Below are positions 47,845-60,154 of a DNA stretch of 64,000 nt, piece by piece (the stretch's first letter is position 1; every line of letters begins with the position of its first letter). Below the pieces are notes generated by a model. The model had not been told where the DNA came from. It was given only the letters and a program-made list of their open reading frames with translations, and did no database searches. The position numbers and the translations under genes are program-made. The DNA is taken from the NCBI GenBank assembly GCA_005408345.1, contig SEMN01000581.1, positions 186,001 to 250,000 on the forward strand, written 5' to 3'. This DNA is from Macquaria australasica (Eukaryota > Chordata > Actinopteri > Centrarchiformes > Percichthyidae).

Positions 47845-48115
47845 TGTTAAAGGAACAGTTCCACATTTTGGGAAATGTTCTTATTTGCTTTTTTCCAGAG
47901 AGATAAGAAGATTGGTACCACTTTCATATCTGTACGCTAAATATAAAGCTAGAGCCTGCAGCTTGTTAGCTTCGCTTAACATGAAGACTGGAAACAGAGA
48001 GAAACAGATAGCCTGGCTCCGTCCCAAGGTAAGAAAATTCGCCGAACAGCACTAGCACGAGCAACTAACCACTACACCCATAATTAGTGAGCTTAAGAGG
48101 ATGTTGGTAGGCGGA
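47845..48115 (+). repeat. Teleost interspersed repeat (AAAGGAACAGTTCCACATTTTG)
   Basis: TTAAAGGAACAGTTCCACAT, GAGATAAGAAGATTGGTACC, TTGTTAGCTTCGCTTAACAT and AGCCTGGCTCCGTCCCAAGG appear in the order I recall from a very abundant fish repeat. A reversed relative is at 36625-36765. Confidence 0.7.
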
Positions 48116-48184
48116 TTTTGTTACCTTTGGACAGAGCCACTTTCCCACCTGAAGACCTAGTACATCGTACCTCCGGCCTTGTCC

Positions 48185-48270
48185 CATCTTTCTCTTCTTC
48201 TTCTGTTGAGTTTTATGGCAGTTTGCATCATAAATTCTTTCATTACCACCATCTGCTGGACTATCCCTTG
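48185..48270 (+). repeat. Short interspersed repeat fragment
   Basis: TCTTCTTCTTCTGTTGAGTT followed by ATGGCAGTTTGCATCATAAA and CATTACCACCATCTGCTGG recalls a known fish repeat end. The CTTCTTCTT block at 43035-43110 is related. Confidence 0.5.
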
Positions 48271-48309
48271 CCCCATCTATTTTGGCATTGCTGTGACGTG
48301 TGAAAAGGT

Positions 48310-49810
48310 GTGAGACGTAAATGTTCCTGAATGTAGCTGTATGTGTGACAATTGAAAACCATTAGCGCCTGAAAGGTTATCCCAGTAATTTACCAGGAAC
48401 TATGTGTGAAAGAGGCTATAGTGTACCTTCAACACTGATTTTGAACAGTCATTAAACTGTTGACTGGAATTGCTTGTGTCCTGATGTACAATTTTAATGG
48501 ACACCTGTCAACCAATCAGAAACAAGTAGTTTGGTTGGCAATGTAAAACCAAAAAATATTGGCTTTGTGGCACAAGATGGTACTATTTCTAAGAAATCAT
48601 CCAAATGCAGGAGGTATGAGCATATATCAGACCTAAGAATTCATATTTGCTGACTCGTCACACAAAGCTGTGTGTTAGATATGCATATTAACAGACTATC
48701 CTAAAACAGGCCTTAACCAGACTGTGACCCACTATCAGAGTACAGTGCACGTGTGAACAAAGCCTCTGTGCGCTCATGTGGAAACTGGGGATTGGACTGA
48801 GCTTTGAATGAGCAGCAGGCCGAGCCCATCGGGACAGCGAGGTGCATCTGAGCCCAATTAACCTCTGTCTATATCTTTGCGTGTCTCAGTGGATGCAGTA
48901 GATGAGCCCAGGACTGAACCATGACAGACTAACATGGTGAGTACAGCGCCCTGAAATGACACCATGCACAACTGGATACATCCTAGAAAGGGTTTTTTAT
49001 AGTACAGGTTGTGTGTATTTAACGTTGGTACAGACCAAACAGTCCCTCTATGCCTCCCTGTGTCTCTGCATTTGCATATTTCCACATGCTCTGTACACCT
49101 CAGCTGTTTGTAATAAATAGGGTAGCACATCACGGCTGGGTTGCATGCTGCTAAATAAATAATGAGCTATCAAACACTGTCGATTTATGTAAACTAGCCG
49201 GCATTGTGAGCATTTATATTCCTTTCATCGTTGGTCAAGAGAGTAATGGGCTGCACACTCGGCTCAGAGCAGGGTGTCACTATCAGGGTTAAAGCTATCC
49301 TGCAGTGCTGATAACATGCAATAATTCTGCCTGGATGATTACACCCAAAATATGTGTCACACTTTATTTGGCTCACCAAAAACTGATTATTTTCACTCAA
49401 ATTATTTTCAGCACGTTGGAATGATGTGGAAAGTATGTCATACACATTAACAGTCCTTGTAAAGGCTAATCTTATTTTTAATGTTTGATTTAAATAGCTT
49501 GTAGAGGTTTAGCACATATTGCTATATGAATATAAACACCTGACAAACAAAAGACTAGCCAAATTAAGTCTTACCGTAATATCTCTTCAGTGTCCCCAGT
49601 CCTATTTCTAACTCTATGCCCTCAGCTATGGTCAGGCTGCAGGTAAAATTCAACAAATTCAACAACGGAAAAAATCACATTGAATCCATAATTTTCAACT
49701 CTCTGACACTGGTTTGTAATAGTGGGACGAGCCTCTGGGGGCAACGGCCAATGTTTCAGGGCTTCCAGTGTAGACAGTGGGTATCCAGATAACAGATATC
49801 CGGGCCAAGA
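48310..49810. other. Non-coding stretch
   Basis: No gene supported. Confidence 0.45.
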
Positions 49811-49814
49811 CACC

Positions 49815-49978
49815 CTCTTCCATGCGCCGGTCTGATGAGCAATCTCTGAACCCATCGGCTATCGTCTGACGACAATTTGAATGGAGATACATTTTTAAAA
49901 AAGCTAATAAAAAGCTAAATCGTCGTCAGACATTAGCTGATGGGTACCGAGATTGCATTTCGGCCAATGCGTTCCGCC
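49815..49978. repeat. Imperfect inverted repeat, arms of about 55 bp
   Basis: The left arm (about 49815-49874, GCAATCTCTGAACCCATCGG... GTCTGACGAC) pairs with the right arm (about 49920-49978, GTCGTCAGAC... TGATGGGTACCGAGATTGC) across a 45-base AT-rich spacer, with roughly one mismatch in five. It could be a small fold-back element. Confidence 0.6.
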
Positions 49979-49984
49979 TCTTTT

Positions 49985-52530
49985 GTTCTCCACATGGACT
50001 GTTTACCTGCATGTAACCAAAGCCTGCTCAAATGTGATTGGTCAATACTACTCAGACTACATAGGGAAACCAGAATGCTTCCAAAACCAAAATTTTGCCC
50101 CTTGCCTACAGATTCTGCATTCATATGCAGATATCTGTTTATAGAGATTATTGTGCAGTACCTTACTAGCTTCATTCTGTTGATTTTATTCTCCTACACA
50201 CCTGTCTACCAGGTGTGCATTAGGAAATATTCAATGACTCATTGCATATTGTATTATGCCTGAATTGTGAGCTGCTGAACCAAAGAGTGATTTTTCTTGT
50301 GTGGATTGTTAAATTTGACTAAAATGTAGAGGCCTGAAGAGGTTAAACTATCCAGGAAAAAGTATTAACAAATTCAGAAAACATTGTTGATTAACTGGCA
50401 AGTTGCAAAACATTGATACTGAAAGTATAAGCTAAATGGTCAACACAGTGTATTTAATTTGTTTTCCTACTATATCCACACTTGCAAAATACAATATCCA
50501 CTTGTAGCATCTCAAACATGATTAACTTTTTTTATAGTTATGTGCACCTACAGCACTTTGTTAAGGAAGCATGAGCTGTGACATGTTTATTAACATTTAA
50601 CCGGATCCACGATCTTTCCCTATATAGTCATGCGCTTTGTACGCCCACCACCCTATGACCTCCCTGCTACTTAGGTTCAGAACAAAAATGTCACAATTCC
50701 CACACAAGAACAAAATGTTGCCAGGGAACATAATCCAGACTGATTACTTTCCTTCCAAGATGTAAAACAAATTAGTAGTACATAAATGTAATTTCCACAG
50801 GAAAGAGTTCAAGATTAAAAATTCAAAGGTTTAATTTGTCACTAGTGTGTTGCTCAGATGTATCTTGTGACGCCCTCAGAGATAGAAAAGGCTTCTCTGT
50901 CTGCACTGAAGGCGAACCTGCATGGGTGTTGACATGTTTGAATGGCTGTTTTCTTCATTGTCAGGTGTAATTAATCAGACCTGAGTTATAATTTCAAACA
51001 TACCTCCCCACAGGAAAGGCAGGACATTAAGTTGGATCAGCCAATCGACCAACCCAGCCCAGTTGGGAACAACTGGTCCAGACTGGCAGTGAACAAAGAT
51101 GGAGGACAGCTGTGATAGAGGTGTTCGGGGACAGTCAGGTATTAGGGCAGGGTGTGCGTCTCCCTTGAGGTGTTGTGAAGGCTTCCTGGTTTCATAGGAG
51201 GCTTTGCTGCAGGTGTCGTGGCCCTCCTTTAAACTGTTCCTGGATTATGGTGGCCATATGCAATTATTTGACTGTAGGCCTCTACAGTAGGACCATTGAA
51301 ACACCTTGAGGAAGAAGAATGAATCTGCCTTTAGATCTCAAAATGATTAAGAGCCCAATTTACATCATTTGCTTTGCTTTTATTTATTATCTTTTGTAAC
51401 CAAGAAGCACTTTGTAACACTGAAACGTGATATATAAATAAAGTTTTACTTACTTTTACTTACTGCTGGCATGTGATGTAATATGTTGTTACTGTTCTTG
51501 TGCACATGTTGGTCAGTTCAGAATCGTGACATGTCCTGGCTGCTATCAGATATAGACCACACTGTGAGTGACAGTCAGTCAGAAGTGAGCAGTGAGGCTT
51601 CAGTGTGAGCGTCGTGAGCCTGTAATTAGTGCTGACCTGGACACACTCCTCCATACTCATGACTCAGAACCCTGCTGGTTGTATTTCTAGCTTTCCAAAC
51701 AGGGGCTGATTTACAGCACATTACCATATATACTACTCTATCCAAATAAACCAGAAATATGGCTCTTCTGTGGTCATATTGATCGTGGACCACATAACAT
51801 TGTATGTAATCAGAGCACTACATTTCTATTCATGTTAAGCTGAAAATAATCTTTAAACAAATGCACTATTAACTCCGGTTTGAGTTTTGCTAAAAACTAC
51901 AGTGGCCAGCTGTTTCAGGAAATTACTGAGCCTTTTTAAAAAAAATGTATGTATATATTTGTGAGCCCTTTAAGATTTCCGTGTTCAGTAGAAACAAACT
52001 TCAAACTACAAACTTGGGGTGAGTCAGAAAGTATTGACAGGAATTATCATGGAATTTGTTGACAAAAACATATATAATATTACTTCCTTCTCCTTTAAAG
52101 AGGACTGGAACTCTTGTCTTAATAACATGCAATGTAATTAACAATGATGTTTCAATGTTTAGAGTGAAGGCAGCACTTTTTAGTATCAGTGTGATGATTC
52201 AGACCAGATTCTCACCTCTACTTACAGAATACTGTGTGCTTCACTTGCACTACACCACTTACACCAGTGGAAAATTTACAGCCTCCAGCAGTAAAACCAT
52301 GGTGATCTCTATACGACATCACGTTCAGCACATTTTTACTGCTTATATTAGACTTTCATAAACTGCAGACCAGGCCTCAGAATGAAAGACTGCAGGCCTC
52401 TTTTCAGTGGATCATCACGGGATGTCTTTTATTGAAATTAGATTTACTGCAGGCCAACAGACTGCTGAGGATGCCCTCCGCCCGGCGTGTGCCTCATCTT
52501 TCCATCACTGTATCATATGTCACGACTGTA
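49985..52530. other. Non-coding stretch with one retrotransposon-like tail
   Basis: At 51385-51460 the order AAGCACTTTGTAACA, TATATAAATAAAGTTTTACT and TTACTTACT looks like the 3' tail of a short retroelement on the plus strand. No gene supported elsewhere. Confidence 0.4.
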
Positions 52531-52537
52531 GGATTTT

Positions 52538-53376
52538 TATGGAGTGAAAATAGTCTCAATATTATTTGTAAATGTATATTCCATGATTTGTAACTGAAAA
52601 ACAAGATTTGTAACTGAAAAACAGGATTTGTAACTGAAAAAACAATTGTAACTGAAAAACAAGATTTGAAAATGTGTATTACATGATTTGTAACTGAAAA
52701 ACAAGATTTGTAACTGAAAAAAAAAACGATTTGAAAATATTTTACTTACAGACTTTTAACTTCAGCTTCTCAGATCTGATCCTTTTCGCTTTCAAAAAGC
52801 TTCCTGCGCATACAAATGTCTCGTGTTACGCACGGATCAGGTTACTTTCGCTTTCGGGATTTTGAGACTATTTTAACGCTGGTCCCAGCTCCACAGATTC
52901 GTAAATGCATGATGCGTTTAAGTGCTGGTGGAAAACTGGGACATCTGGGCTTTCGGCGTATTCGTGTTTAATTTCAAAGTGGGAAAGATGTTTTTCTAAA
53001 TAGACAGAATAGCTTGTCGCCCCTCGATTAGAGCACATGCATTTACCAACCACAGACTCTATACAGTAACATATAAATGTAAATATATGGTTTAAATAAG
53101 CTACTGCTAGGTGGTAGAGTTGTTGTGCTGGGAAAACAGCCAGTCCAGGCAAAAAGCGGATGCCGGCTGAACCTACCCCTAACCACCTAGGGGCGACGCT
53201 ACGGGAAACACAATTCTAACAGGAGGGAAACACATTTCGACGGGGGAACAGGCTTCCACACAACACCATTGTAGCGTTTTGAAATTAAACACGAATACGC
53301 CGAAAGCCCAGATGTCCCAGTTTTCCACCAGCACTTAACTATGGCTTCGGCCTGTTTGGACTATTTTCACTCCATA
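52538..53376 (-). mobile_element. Fold-back DNA element, copy 3 (839 bp)
   Basis: It starts TATGGAGTGAAAATAGTCTC and ends GGACTATTTTCACTCCATA. Flanking GATTTT occurs at 52532-52537 and 53377-53382, a second independent 6-bp duplication. It has an interior like copy 2 plus a right part not found in copies 1 and 2 (GGGAAACACAATTCTAACAG). A 60-bp piece of the interior (52919-52978) is repeated in exact inverted form at 53278-53337. Confidence 0.75.
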
Positions 53377-53384
53377 GATTTTAC

Positions 53385-54257
53385 AACCAAGGGTGTTAAG
53401 TTTGGTTTTAGAAGTGTGTGTGTGTGTGTCTGTGTGTGCCAGACAATCATAGCTTATTCCAACCTTCTGCCCTGAAGGCATAGTAGGGCTAGTTAAAAAC
53501 AATGCGCAAATATTAGAGTAAAGGTCCACGGTTAATGCATGAACATGATTAATTTAGAATGTAAGAGAGCAAACCCATAGACAATGGAGTTACTGAATGT
53601 TTTAGAAAAAAAGAAAAAGCATATATAAACAGCTGGCTCTTTTTGTATTTAGGGGATTGCTAACGGTGTTGTTGAATGGGTTGTGTGCGTCTTTACACAC
53701 GGTGGGTACACTTGGATTAAGACGTGCGCATGAATTAACCAAAACGTGGTAACGAATTAACCAAAATGTGGTAACGAATTGTATCTCATGCGCACGCAAT
53801 AGCATTTCGAGCCCTTGATGTAGTAAAACGTGGCCTCAAAATATTTTTTTTTCTCTCTATGGCCACTCCGGGGCTCTGTAAAAAAGTTTCTCGGAATATT
53901 ACCCCCCTTCCCCAGCTCTGTATTTTATTTTTATTTTTTTTTACCTACAATGGCTCTAAGACGGCGTTGTACTAAAAAGAGCACTGTCCTTTACTGTATT
54001 ATCTAATATTCAATATTTGATTCATGTTCAGTTATAGCATTATTTTAGGACAATACTTAGTGAAAAAAAATCGATAAAGTGGGGTATTTACCCAAAAATG
54101 TACTGAGGAGTTTGAAGTATTTTTTCGGCCCTGACTTTTCTGCAGTCTTTCTCTCTGGCTGCAAGGACAACCTCCACCTATCAGAGGGTTGAACAGTAGC
54201 CTGTATGTAGCCTTAGAGGCGAAGCCCAGGGCAAAACAAAGTCCACCAATTAGTCAC
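53385..54257. other. Non-coding stretch
   Basis: A short GT/AC run lies at about 53416-53438, and two direct copies of AACGAATT..CCAAAA.GTGGT at 53735-53780. No gene supported. Confidence 0.45.
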
Positions 54258-54532
54258 CTGGGGCTGGTTGCACAAAACACCTTAAGTTTTCTTCTTAAGT
54301 ATGACACTTAGGGCTTAATTTCTCCTTAGCTGAGGGTCTTACTGAAGGGTGTTGCACAAAATCCCTGAAAAGGTTTCCTTAGTTAAGGAAAAATGTTAAG
54401 GTATTTAGTGCATTGAAAGAGATTTTACAGGTGTAAAATTCTACATTTTCCACGGAGACCGTTTGTTTGCTTGCACTCGCGCTTGTGATACCTGTTATCG
54501 TCTCACAAAGTTGGCCTATAGATAGTAAAAGA

Positions 54533-54754
54533 ATGGCAGAAGAAAAGAAGACAAGAAAACCAAACTGGTCAGCGGAGGAAAAGATTACACTTCTGGAGGA
54601 ATACAATAAAAGAAAGCACATACTAAAAAATACATTTGATCCGCAAATAACAGCAAACACAAAACAACGAATGTGGGAGGAAATTGCAATGGAAATTAAC
54701 TGTGGACATGAAATACCTTGCCTATTACTGACTGCAAAGAGCTTAAAACCGTAG
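54533..54754 (+). pseudogene. Harbinger Myb/SANT-like DNA-binding protein, N-terminal remnant
   Basis: ATG at 54533 opens AEEKKTRKPNWSAEEKITLL, then YNKRKHILKNTFD and QRMWEEIAMEIN, the Trp-spaced helices of a Myb/SANT-like domain as in Harbinger accessory proteins and NAIF1-type proteins. In the family this protein binds element ends and helps the transposase. One base missing at the T pair 54718-54719 moves the next segment (PITDCKELKT) out of frame, and the C-terminal half is gone. Confidence 0.75.
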
Positions 54755-54787
54755 AGCAATCAGCAATTGCAAAGGGGCTGGAAGAGC

Positions 54788-54973
54788 ACAGCTGACGAAA
54801 GTAGAGTGACCCAACTCCATACGGTCGAACAAATCATGAATTGACTGCCTGTCAGATCTATAGTGTGAAATCAATTGCTCATCATTAAGCATACCTATTG
54901 GGTTCTCCTGGTCGTGGAACACTCCTCTCGGGATGTATTCATTTTCTTAATTCATTGCCATAAACTCAGCCAT
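54788..54973 (-). pseudogene. Harbinger transposase, N-terminal remnant
   Basis: Minus strand from the ATG at 54973: MAEFMAMN, a TAA, then EYIPRGVFHDQENPIGMLND, EQLISHYRSDRQSIHDLFDR and MELG. The segment LND..LI..YR..R.SI..L recalls the conserved start of HARBI1-like transposases. The DDE core is absent. It points towards the Myb-like gene, the usual two-gene layout. Confidence 0.6.
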
Positions 54974-55239
54974 GTTGCGGTTAAGACAGAGTCAGAGGTA
55001 CCTTAAGTTTTTTTCCTTACTTTTGTTGCTATGGTCTTTTGTGCAACGGTTTAACTACTTTAAGGAATTCCTTAAGTATAAGACTAAGATAAGGAGAAAA
55101 CCTTAAATACTGAAGCAAACATTTTAAGAACACCTTAAGGAGAAGACTTAAGGGTGTTTTGTGCAACTGATTTTATTTTAAGGAAACCTTAGCTCGGACT
55201 TTAAGGAAAATCTTAGGTGTTTTGTGCAACCGGCCCCTG

Positions 55240-57690
55240 CTCCTTAAGCTTATTGCTGTGAGCGCAGTGTAATAGCTGAAGGGGACTCAGATGGGCATAT
55301 CAACATTTTTATCACCTTCTCTTTCCTCTCATCTGGATTTCGACAGCTGGACAGTCAGACGATGCTGCTAAGTGAGTGTGAGTAAATGAACCTGAAACAC
55401 CAAAAGTGAGGGGGACAAAAACAGGATTTTGAAAAGTGGAAATTACACCCTTGCTTACAGCTTAGGGTCTGGACCTTCCTCCTTTAGAGTAAATCACATT
55501 TAGAAACACTGATTGAATTATTATTAGTAGTCAATGTTCCACTTTTCCCACTAAATTGTACATTAGATTTTCAATGAAAGAAAAGATAATGGAGAGAAAA
55601 ATCTTGACTTCAGCAGGCCTATTATGAGATAAATGATTTTTCATTTGTTCTGTAGAAGAGAAATAAATTGGCTTTCTCACTAATGCCAGATTTGCATCAA
55701 TATTAGCTTTGCATCAGTGCTGCTGCTGGCAAACAGCTGCAGCAGGACAACAGGTGTCTGTGATCCAAACAGGCCGAAGCCATTGATCAGTGAGCGTGGC
55801 TGCTAAAATGAAATTAAAATGAGGGAAACAGAGGGAGCAGGCCTCACCTGCTCAGCAGCATTACCTACCTGTCTTATGATTTCAGTGCAGTTACATTTCT
55901 GGCCAGATGGGGGCGACACATCAAACCTAAATTCTCAGCACAAGAGACATTCCCAGAATTCAACCTGGCTGTAAAGGACAAAACAAGAGCAAATGAGGGG
56001 TGCGACACATGAATCTCCTTTAAGCAAATGTTATAATGTTTTATTTTAATCCAACAAATGGGATTAGAGCACATGGGATTTGATTTTTTTTCTTTTTTCC
56101 AGTGTTTGGACACAGGAAGCAGAGTCTCAGCCACATGGCCAGACTACCAACGACAGCTGAGACGGAAGCAGAGGCCTTGCCAACTGTCTGGCTCATTCTC
56201 TAGTAGGCCTGCTTCCCTCAGGCCACTCACAGCCAGTGTAGGAACATGTCCAAGACTGTCAAATATCAGCACACTCACACACACACACTCTCTCTCTCTC
56301 TTACAGTCCCACGTATTAATCTACACAGACAATCTCCACACTCCTCCTTAAGAGGCTTGAGGAGGAATGCTTGATTTGCTCTTTTCATGCAGGTGGCAGA
56401 AGTACTTCTGAAGCTGCTTATAAGAACTCAACCACACCCCAGTTTGCATACATTACTGTGAATCAATCAATCGAGCGAGTGGGCTTTTTGTTTTTTAAAC
56501 ACTGAACAATAAATTGCATTAGAAGGCTGCTGGACTCAGCTGAATGAGATATAATTGAGACTGAATGTTCTATCAAAACATGCTAACTCCCAGTTTGAAG
56601 GGTCTTTCATTACCAGCTGGCTTTGTTGAGTGGAGGAGATTGCATCAAAGGAAGACGACTCTAAAAGCATCATAAACACATTTCCTATTCAGAAATTTCA
56701 CTCCCCTTAATGTGTACACTCTTTTGTGCAATGGATTATTGTCTGTCATAATATGTTATTATAGTTTCAGTTTAATGATACATTGCATTCTGTAACGTGG
56801 AAAAACACTCTATATAAGCACAAGACTTGAATGGCTTTTTGTGTTACTTTTCAACACAACATGCTGCATATTATTAACTATTCCTTCCATGGGCCTCGGT
56901 GTCATGAAAGATTTACGAAGACTGACAGAGCAGTAGTTTGTTAAGCAGGAAAGTTCATTTTTGACCTGAGAAATAGTAGTTTGACAAAACAATTCCAACC
57001 CAATGTCTTCTTACTTTCTGTAGTTCTGGTTGAAAGCTCCAGAAAAAGCCAGTAAGTGGATCTTGAGTTGGAATTGTTTTGTCAAATATTATTTATGTTT
57101 GGAACTACTAATGCAACAAGCACAAGACAGCATAATTATGCATATTAACGCCTGTGATGAAAAATGTGCTAAAAATTTCTCACCCCCGTGTATTGAATGT
57201 TTTCTTTGGTACTGCACAATAATATCTTAAAAGTTACTTATTAATAGATGAAGTAGACTATGAAGGCATTCAGAAGTAAATAAAATAGTGTTTTTGCTGT
57301 TGACTCTTGCCATGTCATTTGGAATCAACATAATAAGATGAATTTTAGGCTTAAAAAAAACTGTGTCTTTGAGTATTGATGAATAATATCTTCCATGTAG
57401 AAAATGGTTTTCCATCAAGAGCTGAATATTTCTAGGCAGTAGTGGGAAGTTGTGAAACACAGAAATAAGGTTTTCAAAATCCCATACTATTAGAAAAAGA
57501 TGTAAATGATACCTTACACAGCCATTAATAACCTAATTGTGTCACCATTCAATACTACAGGTTTTATTTTGAATTTATGTCGAGATTAATCCCGCGTGCA
57601 CACACTTTTGTGGCATCATTTGATACGAGATAACGTCCGTCCCCACCGCTGCATCATCACAACCACTAACACAAAACAAATACACCCACG
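55240..57690. other. Non-coding stretch upstream of slitrk4
   Basis: No gene supported. CA/CT runs lie at about 56275-56300. It could hold regulatory DNA of slitrk4, which the sequence alone does not show. Confidence 0.4.
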
Positions 57691-58276
57691 CTGCGCATGG
57701 TGAAATCCATAGCCTACTTCCTTCATCTTCCCTTTCTCCATGCAGCCTGGTTTTATTTGTGCGTCACTTGGCTCCGTCACTGTCACCTGTTGCAGGAGGA
57801 AACCAGAGGCGAGGCTTCCGGCGAGGCCCGAACACTTGTCAGGTTTCAGGTGCGACTATCAGCTGTATGGAGAGGAGCGCGGGCGCTGCGCCACGCGGCC
57901 ACTAAACTCAGCCCGGGACTCATCTCACATGAATAAATAAAAACAAACAGACAGATAGAGAAATATATTGTCAGTCATTTTAAGGAGCTTGTACAATTTT
58001 GGAAATAAATAATATTAGAAGAAGGGGTGTAGCCGTACCTTAATGCGCACATCTTCTCCTCCTCTCCACCGCTCCACCCATCTCTCCTCTCTCTACTCTC
58101 TGCTCCGATCCGTTCTCTCCTGCAAAACACACAAAAAGAGAGAAAAATGTGAGCCGCGCGTCTGATTGACTGATTTCCCACCTCCTCCTTCTTCTTTTCC
58201 TCTTGCAGCCCGTCTGACTGCAGCACTCTTCAATAATAACCCCCTCTCCTCCTCCTCCCCTCTCTCCATCCTCTTC

Positions 58277-58284
58277 TATTTAAA
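58277..58284 (+). promoter_or_regulatory. TATA-like box of the slitrk4 promoter
   Basis: TATTTAAA sits in a GC- and CT-rich stretch (about 57800-58420) that is locally richer in CpG than the surrounding AT-rich DNA. A start site about 25-30 bases downstream, near 58310, would place the whole CT-rich leader in the transcript. This is a motif match plus context only. Confidence 0.35.
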
Positions 58285-58309
58285 ATGCCGCTCACAGGCG
58301 CGCTCCCGT

Positions 58310-58710
58310 GCCCGGTTTTAAGCACACACACACGCACTCCTTCTCTCCCTCTCTCTCCAATCGGACCTCGGGGACGCGCTCAAGTCGTGTCGCGCAAGTC
58401 AAGTCCGATGCGACGATTTGGCAGGTAAAGCGTTTTTATCAAACACTCCCCTCCTCGCTTTTCATCAGCTTTGATCTTGATCCCCGTGGAGGTTACACAG
58501 AGAGGAAAAAATAAACAAAACAGGTGAGAGCATCCTTGTATTAAAATTTCCAAAAAATATATAGGATAATTAGATCATAATAAACCGTCAGAAATATAGC
58601 CATTAAAGTGTGCGCTCAAAATAACGGATCTGTTTCAAGGTCTGAAGTTGTTTTTTTTTCATTTTCGGTGAGAGACCCCTCCTCTCTCTCTCTCTCTCTC
58701 ACCTCCCTCC

Positions 58711-58758
<48 letters not shown>

Positions 58759-60154
58759 CTCCCTCCCTCCCTCCTCTCTCTCTCTCTACATCTCTGCATT
58801 CTCCTCTTTTAGTCGTGTGGGAAGCTCAGTGAATGCGGCTGCAGAAGGAGCCAGCATACTTATGCGCCTGACACGGATACTGTTCTCTGTCTTACAGGAG
58901 GGGGGAAACACACTCTTGCTTTCCTCTTTAACCCCAACTCCCTCCGTTTCCTCCAACTGGATATTTTTTTTGGCTTTAAAAATCCCCACAGTTCCACCTC
59001 TAAGTTTATTTTGATCATAATTTCTGTGGACGGAAGCGGGAGAAAGCGCGGAGTTTCCAGCTCCTCACTTGCACCGCAGCGGACTAAAGGCTGAATAACT
59101 GCATTATTCATTTTTACGCACCGGTTTCTGTTGTCCTGACTTGTCTCTCTTGTTTCTCTCTGTGCTTTTCCGTTTTTTTTGTCCGACAGAGGAGCTTCGA
59201 TATCGCCATAGCCCTTCTTTTTACATCCGTCCTTTTTTTTTCTTCCCACCCGTTGGATGGAGACTGAAATAAGCATCTCTTCTCCCGCTTCGTGCAAATA
59301 AACTGATCGCTGAAGAGAAAAGAACTGTTTTGCACGGGGTCAGAGCAAAGCACTGGATTTATGCTGCCTCAAAGTAAAGATGATATGGTGAAACACATAA
59401 CCTGATGGGAGCGTTTTGGCTGCTTTCGCCCTCTGAAGCATTATCCCGGTGCGCAACTTCGCTCGAAACAAACCAGTATTTATTCATTGGATCGTTGGGG
59501 GTTGTTGAGCCGAGCTGAAGCCAGACGCACAGTGCTGGCCATCCTCTCTCCCCCATTTGTCTCATCTCCTCCTGCTCATCTTCCTTCTCCAGTTTCTCCC
59601 TCTAAAAAACTCAAAAGAATGAGGGACTTATTTCACCGCATCACCGATCGCCTTGCGCCTTTTTTCACGCCTTGGAGTCGCCGGACGCGCTGTCAAGATC
59701 TCTAAAAGCTGTCTGCCTCTCCCTTTCTCTCTGTCTTTCCCTATCTCTCTCCCCTCCTCTCTTCTTTCTCCCTCTCTCTCTCTATCTCTCCTGCAACCAA
59801 ATGAATGCTCTCCCATGGAGGTAGTACAACCACCTTGGGGACCGAACGACCAGCGGGGTGATTTTTCCAAGCAAGAGGAGCCCGTCAGCAAGAGACGCAT
59901 CGGGTGAAATCGGAGCGCCCCCCCCCCCCCACACACCCCCTTCTCCTTTCTCTCCATCTCCACCGCACCCCCCTCCAGTTTGCCTGGCTCGGGTTGATAT
60001 ACAGTAGCCTACATGGGGATATAGGGGCTGGAGAAACCTTGTTGCGCCCTATAACTGTCCGCGTTCTACTGTTTGCGCACGTCTCCATCCATGTCTCACC
60101 AATGCTGCCCCGTGTCTCCAGTGGGAGCCGCATTCATTACCACCTCAGCTTTGG
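58310..60154 (+). other. slitrk4: Probable 5' untranslated exon(s) of slitrk4
   Basis: The stretch between a TATA-like box and a strong donor (TTGG/GTAAGT, donor at 60155) reads as a long, CT-rich, non-coding 5' leader with several short upstream ATGs and no long conserved ORF. SLITRK genes usually carry non-coding 5' exons ahead of a single coding exon, which fits. Further possible donors at 58425 (GTAAAG) and 58524 (GTGAGA) suggest that the leader may be split or alternatively spliced. Exact 5' end and exon number are inferred; transcript data would be needed to fix them. Confidence 0.5.
58684..58787. repeat. TC/CA microsatellite in the slitrk4 leader
   Basis: Long CT/TC runs are broken by a short CA run and CCTCC blocks. 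The tract lies inside the predicted 5' leader, so length changes would alter the mRNA leader but not the protein. Confidence 0.85.

Larger units (their letters stand above)
54261..55236. mobile_element. PIF/Harbinger-type DNA transposon, internally deleted (976 bp)
   Basis: Ends GGGCTGGTTGCACAAAACAC and its reverse complement (with one or two differences) at 55211-55236, flanked by CTG on both sides (54258-54260 and 55237-55239). A 3-bp duplication of this kind is typical of PIF/Harbinger. Subterminal regions carry many CTTAAG/TTAAGG motifs. Inside are remnants of the two genes normal for this superfamily: a Myb/SANT-like gene on the plus strand and a transposase start on the minus strand, meeting near 54770. 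The remainder of the transposase is missing. Confidence 0.85.
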
